From Methanolinea sp. (GTDB lineage: Archaea; Halobacteriota; Methanomicrobia; Methanomicrobiales; Methanospirillaceae), in contig DUGV01000286.1 of NCBI GenBank assembly GCA_013331225.1, forward strand, positions 1 through 7,210: DNA of 7,210 nt. Direction: 5' to 3'. Of the stretch, positions 1 through 6,790 are shown one piece after another; position 1 is the first letter of the stretch, and each line of letters opens with the position of its first letter. The notes beneath the pieces are model-generated. The model was given only the letters and a program-made list of their open reading frames with translations, searched no databases and was not told where the DNA came from. Both the position numbers and the translations under genes were made by a program.

Positions 1-377
1 CCGGGGTTGCACTCGAAGACCTCGGTGACCTTCATCACCAGGAGTGATTTTGCAGGAAGCCCCGGTTTCTTCTCGTGGACCATATTTTTCATCTTCTCGT
101 AATCCGGGCCCGATGTCTTCACTGCGATTGATCCCTTGATCTGGAAGCACCTCTTCAGGTAGGAATCGTACACAAAAATTGCTGCCTGTGGGTTCTCTTT
201 CACGTTGGCAAGGGTTTTATTCATGAAATTATCCGCCAGCCAGAGCGTCTCATCGTCCATCATGATCACGAATGCGATGGGGGCAACATTCGGGACACCG
301 TTTTTGGATGCGGTTGCCACGGGGAAGAGATTCACCTTGGAAAAGGTCTCTTTCATGTCGGGTGTGAGTTTTACCAT
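1..377 (-). CDS. Pyridoxamine 5'-phosphate oxidase-like FMN-binding protein (C-terminus cut by window)
   Basis: The 125 readable residues begin MVKLTPDMKETFSKV and continue without a stop to the window edge. Family signs are the first strands 'FPVATASKNGVPNVAPIAFV' (about 18-37), the flavin-site-like segment 'NFMNKTLANVKENP' (50-63), 'CFQIKG' (77-82) and 'SGPDYEKMK' (89-97). This is the small split-barrel flavin-binding fold of PPOX-like proteins common in methanogens, in which most members have no assigned substrate and are presumed cytoplasmic flavin or F420 oxidoreductases. Usual length is about 130-140 residues, so probably only some 5-15 residues are missing. The start at 377 is supported by an AGAGGTGA ribosome binding site at 386-393 with an 8-base spacer. 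It is transcribed divergently from the radical SAM gene. It should not be named pdxH, since the biosynthetic oxidase is longer and more conserved. Confidence 0.88.
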   Translation of the reverse strand, partial: MVKLTPDMKETFSKVNLFPVATASKNGVPNVAPIAFVIMMDDETLWLADNFMNKTLANVKENPQAAIFVYDSYLKRCFQIKGSIAVKTSGPDYEKMKNMVHEKKPGLPAKSLLVMKVTEVFECNP

Positions 378-385
378 TGTCAGAT

Positions 386-393
386 TCACCTCT
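386..393 (-). promoter_or_regulatory. Ribosome binding site of the PPOX-like gene
   Basis: On the minus strand this reads AGAGGTGA, complementary to the pyrimidine-rich 3' end of archaeal 16S rRNA, and it ends 8 bases before the ATG at 377. It fixes the start of the flavoprotein gene. Confidence 0.75.
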
Positions 394-505
394 TTATTGT
401 GTTGCACTACAGCTTGGAATAGCCGTCAATACTCCAATGTGCCTCACTCCCCATATTCTTTTTGGCAAATTCCTGCGGCAATGGAGGATAATGCAGCGAA
501 TGGCT

Positions 506-514
506 GATATATTG
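506..514 (+). promoter_or_regulatory. Probable TATA element of the PflX-type gene
   Basis: GATATATTG lies about 58 bases before the ATG at 568. A start of transcription about 25 bases downstream would give a leader of roughly 30 bases containing the AGGTGG at 553-558. The divergent flavoprotein gene has no equally clear TATA element in this gap. Assignment is by pattern only. Confidence 0.45.
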
Positions 515-552
515 TGAGGGACACGAACTGGTAACACACGCCGTGTGGTGAC

Positions 553-558
553 AGGTGG
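553..558 (+). promoter_or_regulatory. Ribosome binding site of the PflX-type gene
   Basis: AGGTGG, 9 bases before the ATG at 568, matches the archaeal anti-Shine-Dalgarno. It supports this start over other frames that open nearby. Confidence 0.65.
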
Positions 559-567
559 GGAACTCCT

Positions 568-1494
568 ATGCACAGGCCCTCGTATCTGCGACTTCTGGAG
601 ACGGGCGAACTCGAACGGCGGGTGGACGCTGCTGTTGCCCTGCTCTCGTCCTGCAGAGTCTGCCCCCGCGAATGCGGCATCGACCGGCTCAATGATGAAG
701 CGGGGTACTGCAGGAGCGGGCGCCTCCCCGTAGTCTCCTCGTATGGGCCCCATTTTGGAGAGGAGCCCCCTCTCGTGGGGAGGCACGGTTCCGGCACTAT
801 CTTCCTGGCAGGATGCAACATGCGGTGCGTATTCTGCCAGAACTACGCCATCAGCCAGGAATACTGCGGGAGAGAGGTCAGCTGCGGGGAACTTGCAGGG
901 ATGATGATGGAACTCTGCAAGCAGGGGTGCCACAACATCAACTTCGTCTCCCCGACCCACTTCGTGCCGCAGATCCTTGAAGCGGTGCGTATCGCGGCCG
1001 GGATGGGGCTGGATATTCCCCTTGTATACAACACGGGAACGTACGACTCTGTTGAGACGCTGAAGATTCTTGACGGAGTATTCGACATCTACATGCCCGA
1101 CGCCAAATACGGGAGTGACAAGTTGGCACTCTCGCTCTCTGATGCGCCGGGATATGTCGGGATCATGAAGGATGCCATCCTCGAGATGCAGCGCCAGGTG
1201 GGCGACCTCGTCGTGGAGGACGGGATCGCGGTAAAAGGACTCCTCATCCGCCACCTAGTCCTCCCCGAAAACCTTGCGGGAAGCGAGGAGGTGTTCCGGT
1301 TCATTGCCGGGAATGTCTCGAGGGGCGCATACATGAACGTGATGAACCAGTATCGCCCCTGCGGGCGGATTGTGGGGGATATACACCATCCTCACCACCG
1401 CGAACTCATGCAGGGGATCACCTCGAGGGAATACTTCGAAGCAATTACGGCGGCACGGAGATACGGTCTTCACAGGGGCTTTTTTTCTCCGTGA
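568..1494 (+). CDS. pflX: PflX-type radical SAM protein (pyruvate formate-lyase activase-like, function unknown)
   Basis: This is a complete 308-residue protein of the PflX group (COG1313-type), cytoplasmic, with no signal or membrane segment. The radical SAM motif CxxxCxxC is C83, C87, C90 in 'GCNMRCVFCQNYAISQ'; these cysteines bind the 4Fe-4S cluster that cleaves S-adenosylmethionine. Ahead of it is a second conserved cysteine set, C29-x2-C32-x3-C36 with C48 ('CRVCPRECGIDR', 'GYC'), typical of this group and possibly a further metal site. Later family segments are 'NFVSPTHFVPQI' (125-136), 'YNTGTYDS' (154-161), 'DIYMPDAKYG' (173-182), 'LIRHLVLPENLAGS' (226-239) and 'MNQYRP' (259-264). Despite the name, PflX proteins are common in organisms with no pyruvate formate-lyase and their substrate is not established. 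The gene has its own TATA-like element and ribosome binding site. It ends only 12 bases from the end of cooC on the opposite strand, so the two transcripts converge. Confidence 0.9.
   Translation: MHRPSYLRLLETGELERRVDAAVALLSSCRVCPRECGIDRLNDEAGYCRSGRLPVVSSYGPHFGEEPPLVGRHGSGTIFLAGCNMRCVFCQNYAISQEYCGREVSCGELAGMMMELCKQGCHNINFVSPTHFVPQILEAVRIAAGMGLDIPLVYNTGTYDSVETLKILDGVFDIYMPDAKYGSDKLALSLSDAPGYVGIMKDAILEMQRQVGDLVVEDGIAVKGLLIRHLVLPENLAGSEEVFRFIAGNVSRGAYMNVMNQYRPCGRIVGDIHHPHHRELMQGITSREYFEAITAARRYGLHRGFFSP
1480..1486 (+). terminator. Possible T-run terminator at the end of the PflX-type gene
   Basis: Seven consecutive T residues lie inside the last codons of the gene (encoding the Phe-Phe near the C-terminus). 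Archaeal RNA polymerase can stop at such runs without a hairpin. Because it precedes the stop codon, full-length messages must read through at least partly. This is a weak call. Confidence 0.25.
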
Positions 1495-1506
1495 CGCAAA
1501 TTCAGG

Positions 1507-2292
1507 TCAGTCGCGTGAAAGGATGAACTCCGCCAGGGAATTGACCCTCTTCATGACCGGGCATTCTCCCTCCACAACAGGAACCACCGATGGTTCGCAC
1601 CGTGGTAAGCAGGGATCATGCGGCATGGACCTGATATCAAGGAAGAGTCCTTCCATCTCCTCCGCGATCTCTTTCAAATCCGATCCGGAGTGCATGCGAT
1701 TGAAGACAAGGATCACGTCCCTGATGCCGCACTGGCGGGCCAGCCTGGAGAGATCCCGAGCGACCGACCGTGCGTTGTAGGACGCATCGGTCACGATGAG
1801 TGCACAATTGAACCCCTGGGCGACCGCCCGCCCGAAATGCTCGAGCCCCGCGGGGGTGTCGAGGAGGATCACCTCGTCGGGGAGGCACCCTGTGCTGGCA
1901 AGGATGGTGGAGATGAGCGTGTACTCAGGGCAGAGACAACCGGAACCCGCATTTCGGACGCCTCCCATCACCAGAAGGCGGATGCGCTCACCAGCAGGGA
2001 CCGCGAACCGGTCGGCAACATCCGCAATATCGGGGTTGAGGACCATGAACCCCCCGCGCCCGGGGACTCCCCCGATCTTCTCCTGGATGTAAGCCTTCTG
2101 CTCCGAGAGGGGCGTGATCGGATGCAAGGCAGGTATCCCGAGCGTTGCGGCGAGGTTTGCCTGGGGGTCCCCGTCGACTGCCAGGACGCGCATCCCCCGC
2201 CGCGAAAACGCGTGCGCCAGGAGGGCGGTGAGGGTGGTCTTGCCCACCCCGCCCTTCCCGGCGACGACTACCCGAATCTTCCTGTTGTTCAT
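1507..2292 (-). CDS. cooC: Carbon monoxide dehydrogenase nickel-insertion ATPase CooC
   Basis: This complete 261-residue protein belongs to the MinD/SIMIBI P-loop ATPases. The deviant Walker A motif is 'GKGGVGKTT' (12-20), with signature lysine K13 and K18. 'VDGDPQANLAATLG' (39-52) is switch I-like and 'ILLDTPAGLEH' (142-152) is the Walker B region. The CxC pair C119-x-C121 in 'GSGCLCPEY' is the metal-binding motif known from CooC, where a dimer holds nickel between subunits. That motif separates it from plain MinD or ParA proteins. CooC uses ATP to mature the Ni-Fe-S C-cluster of CooS. The gene starts 22 bases after the cooS stop on the same strand, as expected for a two-gene operon. The pre-ATG bases (CTTTCCTTTTTTCCCATC) contain no good ribosome binding site, so translation may depend on coupling to cooS. 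Two cysteines near the C-terminus (C228, C232) are extra and unassigned. Confidence 0.92.
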   Translation of the reverse strand: MNNRKIRVVVAGKGGVGKTTLTALLAHAFSRRGMRVLAVDGDPQANLAATLGIPALHPITPLSEQKAYIQEKIGGVPGRGGFMVLNPDIADVADRFAVPAGERIRLLVMGGVRNAGSGCLCPEYTLISTILASTGCLPDEVILLDTPAGLEHFGRAVAQGFNCALIVTDASYNARSVARDLSRLARQCGIRDVILVFNRMHSGSDLKEIAEEMEGLFLDIRSMPHDPCLPRCEPSVVPVVEGECPVMKRVNSLAEFILSRD

Positions 2293-2314
2293 GATGGGAA
2301 AAAAGGAAAGATGT

Positions 2315-4273
2315 TCAGATCCCCAGTTCAGTCCGCTTCCGCTCTATGTGGTCTGCAATGAGGTCCGCGGCTTTCAGGGGATCTGGCTCGACTGCGAACG
2401 AGGCGTTCACCGCCCCTTTCAACCCTTCGGTGAGGAGGGAGACCACTGGCGGGCTCCCCGCGATCTTCGGCATGACGCCAAGCACCGTGAACACTCCCGA
2501 TGCTACGAAGTAGGAGCCGATTGAAACCGCTTTCTGGGAGTACCACTCGGGTGCTGCGCCGGCGAGGGGGAGCTTGTGGATCCCGACATTCAGGGCGTTC
2601 CCAAGCTCGGCCGCGAGGTGCAGGATGCGGGAGCAATCTACGCATGAGCCCATGTGAAGAACCGGGGGTATCCCGAGCGATTCGCAGACTGATTTGAGAC
2701 CTGGACCAGCGAGAGCAGAGGCAGACGGCTGGAGCAGCCCCGCCTTCCCGGACGCGATTGCCGCACACCCCGTCTCAACGCAGAGGATATCCCGCCTGAT
2801 CAGCTCCTTGCCGAGCGTGACATGGCCGTAGTCATGCTTCACCTTGGGGTTGTTGCACCCGACTATCCCCACCGCGCCCCGGATGCTGCCGCTCGCGATC
2901 TGGTCGATCAGCGGCTTGAACGTGCCGCCGAGCGCTGCCCTGATGGCCTCGACCGAGAAGCCGGTGGTCACTTTCACGGGCTCCACAGGGATGAAGACCC
3001 GATCAGGGTTCCTGTTCTGGAAATTCTCAACGGCCATCTTCACTATGGCTTTTGCGGTGGCATACGCGTTCTCCGGTTCGAACCCGAAGTAGTAGGAACC
3101 CGGTATCTTCGACTTGTGGCTTGTCGAGATGATGTGCGTGTGATAGCAGCTCGCTGTACGGGGAAGCGAGGGGAAGATGCACTGGTAGTCCACCACCATC
3201 GCCTCAAGCGCGCCGGTCGCGATCAGCAGCTCCTGGTTGAAGTGATTTCCCGCGTTCGGGATGCCCTTTCTCATCAGGAGCTCGTTCCCCGTGCAGCACA
3301 GGCCGACAAGGTTGATCCCTTTTGCCCCAACCTTCTTCGCAAGCGCCAGGATACCGGGATCTTTCGCTGCCTTCACCACCATCTCGGAGAGCATGGGGTT
3401 GTGGCCGTGGAGCGAGATGTTCACATGGTCCTTTTTGACGACCCCGAGGTTGACGAGCGATTCGTTCGGGACAGGGGTGCCGAACAGGACGTCCGAGATC
3501 TCGGTGGCCATCATCGAGCCGCCCCAGCCATCAGAAAGCGATGTCCGCAGGCCCTGCAGGAGGATGTTCTGGTAATCGGCCCCCACCCCCATGTGGACGC
3601 GGTGCATCGAGTCCACCACCTCCCGGTCGATGCCGCGTGGGGAGATGCCCGCTTTTGCCCAGATCTCCTGCGTAGACGAGGGTGCCCGCTTCGCGAACTG
3701 GATTGAGTCCTTCACGGACCCGTATTCCTCGAGCATTGCAGATCCCAGGGCGGCGGCGATCTTCTTCTCGTTCCCGCCCTTTGTGTCCACCCCGAACTCA
3801 CCGGCAATCCTGATCAGTTTCTCCCGGTCCGAGACGACATAGTCCTTCACAGTCCCCTTCCCGATGCCATAGAGGGTCAGCACGATCTCGCGGCCGTGAT
3901 CGGAGTGTGCAGCCCCGGTTGCACACATGTCGAGCAGGTTCCGGGCAACAATCAGATCGGCATCTGCCCCGCAGACGCCCCGGACGCGGTTCCGCTCAGG
4001 GATGATCCGGCATGGCCCCATCGCGCAGCGTGAACAGGAGAGGCCTGTTTCGCAATGCTTGCATGGCGGCTGTTGCATCTCGAAGCGGTCCCAGACCGTC
4101 TCGATTCCGTCTTTCATCGTCAGCTCGAGGTACGGTTTTGCCGCTGCATCAAACGTCCGTTCCTCCTTCTTCTGCTCGATCAGCTGGGGGTTCATCAGGG
4201 AAAGGCGGACACGGTCGAGCTCGCATACCTCCATCTTTTCCCTGATCAACACGGGCTTCTGCTCTTCGCTCAT
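2315..4273 (-). CDS. cooS: Anaerobic carbon monoxide dehydrogenase catalytic subunit CooS (monofunctional Ni-CODH)
   Basis: This complete 652-residue enzyme is near the usual 620-670. It interconverts CO plus water with CO2, two electrons and protons, as a soluble homodimer. The N-terminal cluster region is C71-x2-C74 (D-cluster), then C80, C83, C88 and C101 (B-cluster), with 'CGADADLIVARN' (101-112). The histidine-rich 'AAHSDHGRE' (121-129) matches the proton-path region. C-cluster ligands all seem present: His in 'HGHNP' (289-293), Cys in 'GLCCTGNE' (324-331), C365 in 'VDYQCIFPSL', C473 in 'GIVGCNNPK', C503 in 'ETGCAAIASGKAG' and C544 in 'MGSCVDCSRI'. The catalytic lysine is probably K581 in 'SQKAVSIG'. 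Sequence and length differ from methanogen CdhA of the acetyl-CoA decarbonylase complex. Start choice: ATG at 4273 with GGTGA at 4281-4285. cooC follows at 22 bases. No ferredoxin (cooF) or hydrogenase gene is beside it here, so the electron partner is not visible. The D-cluster spacing is unlike the common CX7C form (see findings). Confidence 0.96.
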   Translation of the reverse strand: MSEEQKPVLIREKMEVCELDRVRLSLMNPQLIEQKKEERTFDAAAKPYLELTMKDGIETVWDRFEMQQPPCKHCETGLSCSRCAMGPCRIIPERNRVRGVCGADADLIVARNLLDMCATGAAHSDHGREIVLTLYGIGKGTVKDYVVSDREKLIRIAGEFGVDTKGGNEKKIAAALGSAMLEEYGSVKDSIQFAKRAPSSTQEIWAKAGISPRGIDREVVDSMHRVHMGVGADYQNILLQGLRTSLSDGWGGSMMATEISDVLFGTPVPNESLVNLGVVKKDHVNISLHGHNPMLSEMVVKAAKDPGILALAKKVGAKGINLVGLCCTGNELLMRKGIPNAGNHFNQELLIATGALEAMVVDYQCIFPSLPRTASCYHTHIISTSHKSKIPGSYYFGFEPENAYATAKAIVKMAVENFQNRNPDRVFIPVEPVKVTTGFSVEAIRAALGGTFKPLIDQIASGSIRGAVGIVGCNNPKVKHDYGHVTLGKELIRRDILCVETGCAAIASGKAGLLQPSASALAGPGLKSVCESLGIPPVLHMGSCVDCSRILHLAAELGNALNVGIHKLPLAGAAPEWYSQKAVSIGSYFVASGVFTVLGVMPKIAGSPPVVSLLTEGLKGAVNASFAVEPDPLKAADLIADHIERKRTELGI

Positions 4274-4280
4274 AGTCAGG

Positions 4281-4285
4281 TCACC
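4281..4285 (-). promoter_or_regulatory. Ribosome binding site of cooS
   Basis: On the minus strand this is GGTGA, 7 bases before the ATG at 4273. It confirms the cooS start. Confidence 0.7.
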
Positions 4286-4317
4286 ACATTGATATGGCAG
4301 AAGTCACATGGAAGGAA

Positions 4318-4326
4318 TATTTGTAA
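4318..4326 (-). promoter_or_regulatory. Probable TATA element of the cooS-cooC operon
   Basis: TTACAAATA on the minus strand is centred 49 bases before the cooS ATG, inside a short AT-rich stretch. Transcription starting about 26 bases downstream would leave a leader of some 20 bases that includes the GGTGA. I see no convincing palindromic operator next to it. Confidence 0.4.
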
Positions 4327-4438
4327 TTTCTGGTAGAGGCAACGGGAGAAGGCACATCCTCCGTTTATCAGGCGATTGTTCAGGGCTTCGGGGTCAACCA
4401 TGAGGGCATGTCATGGGAAGGAATTGAGAGAATGAAAA

Positions 4439-4459
4439 GGGGAGGTTGCGTTCCTCCCC
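4439..4459. repeat. GC-rich inverted repeat between cooS and tRNA-Arg
   Basis: A perfect 7-base inverted repeat, GGGGAGG at 4439-4445 and CCTCCCC at 4453-4459, encloses a 7-base loop (TTGCGTT). It lies just beyond the T-run that follows the tRNA gene, so it could act as a back-up terminator or mark the 3' end of a transcript. No gene overlaps it. Confidence 0.5.
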
Positions 4460-4461
4460 CT

Positions 4462-4467
4462 AAAAAA
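4462..4467 (-). terminator. T-run terminator of tRNA-Arg
   Basis: Six T residues on the minus strand begin 5 bases after the tRNA discriminator base. This is the usual archaeal intrinsic termination signal for tRNA genes. Confidence 0.6.
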
Positions 4468-4472
4468 TGATA

Positions 4473-4544
4473 CGCCCCGGCCGGGACTTGAACCCGGGTC
4501 AAAAGCTCCGCAGGCTTCTAGGATATCCACTACCCTACCGGGAC
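4473..4544 (-). tRNA. tRNA-Arg (anticodon GCG)
   Basis: Read on the minus strand, 72 bases fold into a full cloverleaf. The acceptor stem GTCCCGG pairs with CCGGGGC (one G-T pair), followed by discriminator G. The D-arm has the conserved GG in its loop. The anticodon stem GAAGC/GCTTT (one G-T pair) encloses the loop CTGCGGA, giving anticodon GCG at 4509-4511, which reads CGC and CGU arginine codons. The variable loop is 4 bases and the T-arm is CCGGG-TTCAAGT-CCCGG. The CCA end is not encoded, as is common in archaea. There is no intron. Confidence 0.95.
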
Positions 4545-4572
4545 AACCTGGCTATAACTATCTCGCCTGTAT

Positions 4573-4583
4573 GCATAAATAAT
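4573..4583 (-). promoter_or_regulatory. Probable TATA element of tRNA-Arg
   Basis: ATTATTTATGC on the minus strand is centred about 34 bases before the 5' end of the tRNA. This spacing fits an archaeal promoter with a short 5' leader removed by RNase P. Confidence 0.5.
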
Positions 4584-4818
4584 TGACCTTTGGATATTTT
4601 TCCTTTAGTTGGTCTTGAATGGGACTATCATGAGTGGATATCCAGATAGCAAGGAGGTCTATCACAATTTTTCTGATTTTCGCACACATTGAATTCACTC
4701 GGTTTCTCATTCCTCCTCCCTTTTGGTGTTCAGGATTCTGGCCTCATACCCAGGCACAGGGCAGGTGTGAGAACATTAAGGGTTCATTCAGTTTCATTTT
4801 TTTTCTCCCATTCGTATC
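4584..4818. other. AT-rich gene-free stretch between tRNA-Arg and the zinc-ribbon gene
   Basis: Together with the flanking promoters this makes a 329-base gap (4545-4873). Small frames open here (for example a 20-codon one from 4630 and a 62-codon GTG-started one from 4634), but neither has a ribosome binding site or a recognisable protein. A run of eight or more T residues near 4797-4804 (+) is the only other pattern. I see no tRNA-derived direct repeat that would mark an integration site. Confidence 0.5.
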
Positions 4819-4828
4819 TTAATTAATA
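4819..4828 (+). promoter_or_regulatory. Probable TATA element of the zinc-ribbon gene
   Basis: TTAATTAATA is centred about 50 bases before the ATG at 4874, predicting a transcript start near 4850 and a leader of about 20-25 bases. Confidence 0.45.
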
Positions 4829-4873
4829 AAATCAGAATATTGAATTTGGAATAAGGAATACCTGAACAGTGAG

Positions 4874-5149
4874 ATGATACTCCTCCGCTGCCGCAACTGC
4901 AAGGGAACAGGCGAGGTCCAGAACGAGGAGCACAGGCTCTGCGAAGCGCTGAAATCGCACACCGTAAAGAAATACTTCCACATCCCCACCGAGGACGAGG
5001 TGGGCTCCGATCAGGAAGTCCCTCCCGATGCCTGCAACGGGGTACCTGAAAGGATCCCCTGCCCGGTGTGCGAAGGTGCCGGGACCATCGCATTCGATGA
5101 AGACGAATGGGAGCTGAAGATTGTCGAAGAAGAAGACGAGACCGGATGA
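4874..5149 (+). CDS. Small zinc-ribbon protein with two DnaJ-type CxxCxGxG knuckles
   Basis: This 91-residue protein has two copies of the cysteine knuckle found in the DnaJ/Hsp40 zinc centre: 'CRNCKGTG' (6-13) and 'CPVCEGAG' (63-70). DnaJ has four copies that form two zinc sites; two copies would make one site. There is no J domain and no client-binding domain, so this is not DnaJ. The roughly 50 residues between the knuckles are polar and hold C23 and C54. The C-terminal tail from about 74 is strongly acidic (Asp/Glu-rich). It has no signal or membrane segment. The role is unknown; a zinc-binding adaptor or chaperone-like part is one possibility. The ATG at 4874 is the only sensible start, but the nearest GTGA sits almost against it and AAGGAA is about 14 bases away, so initiation is weakly marked. 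It stands alone and ends 18 bases from the convergent pyrophosphatase gene. Confidence 0.75.
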   Translation: MILLRCRNCKGTGEVQNEEHRLCEALKSHTVKKYFHIPTEDEVGSDQEVPPDACNGVPERIPCPVCEGAGTIAFDEDEWELKIVEEEDETG

Positions 5150-5167
5150 AAATACCCAGTCACACTT

Positions 5168-6784
5168 TTATAAGTCCCGCAGCTTGCCCCCGAATACCGG
5201 GAGAAAGTCCTTCTTTCTCGACATGACGCCCGGAAGCATGACCGGCTGCGTCCCATACCCAAGTACGTTCAGTGTCGCGTGATCCGCGGACACAAAGAGG
5301 TCGCTTCGGTTCCCGATGATGTCGGTGAACAATACCATGTACAGGTCGACGGAGTTTCCCCTCCGGAGGTTCTCCAGTTCCGCCTGGATTGCCTTTCCGT
5401 GTTCCTCCGCATACGTCCGCGATGCCGTCATCACCTGGGCGATGATGACCTCCCGCCCAAAGAGGGTATATCTCTTGACATCCTGCGACAGGAGCTGATG
5501 AAGAGGCGTGCTGTCGAGGTTTATCCCTTGCTGGAGGAGGTCGGCTCCAAACTGCTGCGCATCAATTCCTGTCACCCCGGAGAGGAATTCCACCGCGGAC
5601 ACATCCTCGGGGGTGGTGGTCGACATTTTGAGGATGAGTGTATCGGAGAGTATCCCTGCAAGGAGAATTCCCGCCGTACCTGGTGAGGGAATTGTTCCCG
5701 ATTCCATGAACTTGCGGGTGATGATGGTCGAGGTCGACCCCACCGGCTCGTTCTGGAACCGGACAGGCTTGAGCGTAGTGATGGCCCCGAGCCTGTGGTG
5801 GTCGATCACCTCGAGGATCTCCGCGGACTCCACTCCCTCGACCGCCTGCGCATACTCGTTGTGATCGAGGAGGATGACCTGCTTCTGGACATCGTCAAGG
5901 AACGTGTTCCTCGAGATCATCCCAAGCAGGGCCCGGTTCTCGTCCACCACGCAGGCAGTGCGGTACTTGGAGTCGGTCACCATCTTCCTGGCATAGGCGA
6001 GGGAATCTTCGAGCCTTATCACGGGGACGTCGGTTGCCACCACTTTCCCGGCGGGCAGCGAGAGGTGGAGCATCCTGCCGACTGAAAACGCATCGAGAGG
6101 AGTGGAGAGGATTGTGGCCCCCTTTCTCCTTGCGGCTTCGAGCACACGCTCCCCCACAGGCGCACCCTCCGCGACAACAAGTACCGCAATGCCTGCAGAG
6201 AGAAGTGCAAGCTGGGTCGGCTCGTTGTCCCCCACAATCGCGATATCATCTGAAGCCAGCCGGGAGAGGGCCACGTGGAGGGCGTCGATGACGATGTAGA
6301 CCCTGCCGTGGATGGTAGCGGGACCCGCGCTGCAGACCCGGGCTTCAAGTATCCGGGCGATGGTCTCCACGGGGACAGGGCCGATGGTGAGTGGCGTATC
6401 AAGTTTCGGCGTCACGTACGCCTTTGCGAGGCCGTGCTCCGATACGAGCCCCAACAGGTGCCCCTCATCGTCCACGATCGGGATGTTCCTGACATCCTGC
6501 TCGTCCATCATGGCTGCTACGTCGATGGTCGGCATTGATGCAGATGCCCTCTGCAGATAGAACGAGGGAATGTCTCCAACACAGGGTTCCATGCTCTCGA
6601 CGTATACCGGCGGCTCGAGTCCGAACTTTTTCAGGGCATAACCGGCTTCTCTGTTCACGGGACCGCAGACCGCGGGGATATAACGGCCCGGTTCGCGCAG
6701 GTTCAGTAACTCGGCATACCCGATGACGCTCGCCACGCTGTCGGTATCCGGCTGTCGGTGCCCGATGATGTAGACGCTCTTCAT
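5168..6784 (-). CDS. ppaC: Manganese-dependent inorganic pyrophosphatase, family II, with CBS-DRTGG-CBS regulatory insert
   Basis: This is a complete 538-residue cytoplasmic enzyme that hydrolyses pyrophosphate to phosphate and so pulls biosynthetic reactions forward. The DHH phosphoesterase domain is split. Its N-terminal motif 'GHRQPDTDS' (8-16) supplies metal ligands H9, D13 and D15. After the insert come 'LLDHNEY' (305-311, D307), 'VIDHHRLG' (326-333) and '[10 protein letters not shown]' (377-386, D381). The C-terminal DHHA2 domain carries the substrate-binding 'SRKKDFLP' (522-529). The insert, about residues 70-300, has a CBS half ('[20 protein letters not shown]', 97-116), a DRTGG-like part (about 130-235) and a second CBS half ('[18 protein letters not shown]', 274-291). 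In family members this module binds adenine nucleotides and controls activity. The usual 'GHxNPD' has Gln at position 11, a mild change. The frame stays open upstream to 7207, but that would overlap uvrA; ATG at 6784 fits the family and has AGGAAGAG at 6791-6798. Confidence 0.95.
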   Translation of the reverse strand: MKSVYIIGHRQPDTDSVASVIGYAELLNLREPGRYIPAVCGPVNREAGYALKKFGLEPPVYVESMEPCVGDIPSFYLQRASASMPTIDVAAMMDEQDVRNIPIVDDEGHLLGLVSEHGLAKAYVTPKLDTPLTIGPVPVETIARILEARVCSAGPATIHGRVYIVIDALHVALSRLASDDIAIVGDNEPTQLALLSAGIAVLVVAEGAPVGERVLEAARRKGATILSTPLDAFSVGRMLHLSLPAGKVVATDVPVIRLEDSLAYARKMVTDSKYRTACVVDENRALLGMISRNTFLDDVQKQVILLDHNEYAQAVEGVESAEILEVIDHHRLGAITTLKPVRFQNEPVGSTSTIITRKFMESGTIPSPGTAGILLAGILSDTLILKMSTTTPEDVSAVEFLSGVTGIDAQQFGADLLQQGINLDSTPLHQLLSQDVKRYTLFGREVIIAQVMTASRTYAEEHGKAIQAELENLRRGNSVDLYMVLFTDIIGNRSDLFVSADHATLNVLGYGTQPVMLPGVMSRKKDFLPVFGGKLRDL

Positions 6785-6790
6785 GCTGGT

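Noticed and set aside
394..1254. 286-residue open frame on the minus strand across the PflX-type gene
   Set aside because: It is a shadow of a GC-rich coding gene: the + strand frame has clear radical SAM motifs and a ribosome binding site, while this frame has no recognisable domain and an Arg/His/Pro-rich composition.
1618..2361. 247-residue open frame on the + strand opposite cooC
   Set aside because: The minus strand carries the P-loop and CxC motifs of CooC; this frame is its antisense shadow.
2822..3706. 294-residue open frame on the + strand opposite cooS
   Set aside because: It lies wholly within the conserved CooS reading frame, is rich in Arg, His, Asp and Val as expected for an antisense shadow, and has no family resemblance.
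4293..4325. Ten-codon + strand frame (MAEVTWKEYL) just upstream of cooS
   Set aside because: Too short to support, opposite in direction to the cooS operon and overlapping its probable promoter.
4634..4822. 62-codon GTG-started frame in the AT-rich gap after tRNA-Arg
   Set aside because: No ribosome binding site, AT-driven Phe/Ile-rich composition, and no recognisable family. A hydrophobic small protein cannot be excluded but is unsupported.
4473..4873. tRNA-Arg 3' end as an integration (att) site
   Set aside because: No repeat of the tRNA 3' end was found in the window and no integrase or mobile gene is present on either side.
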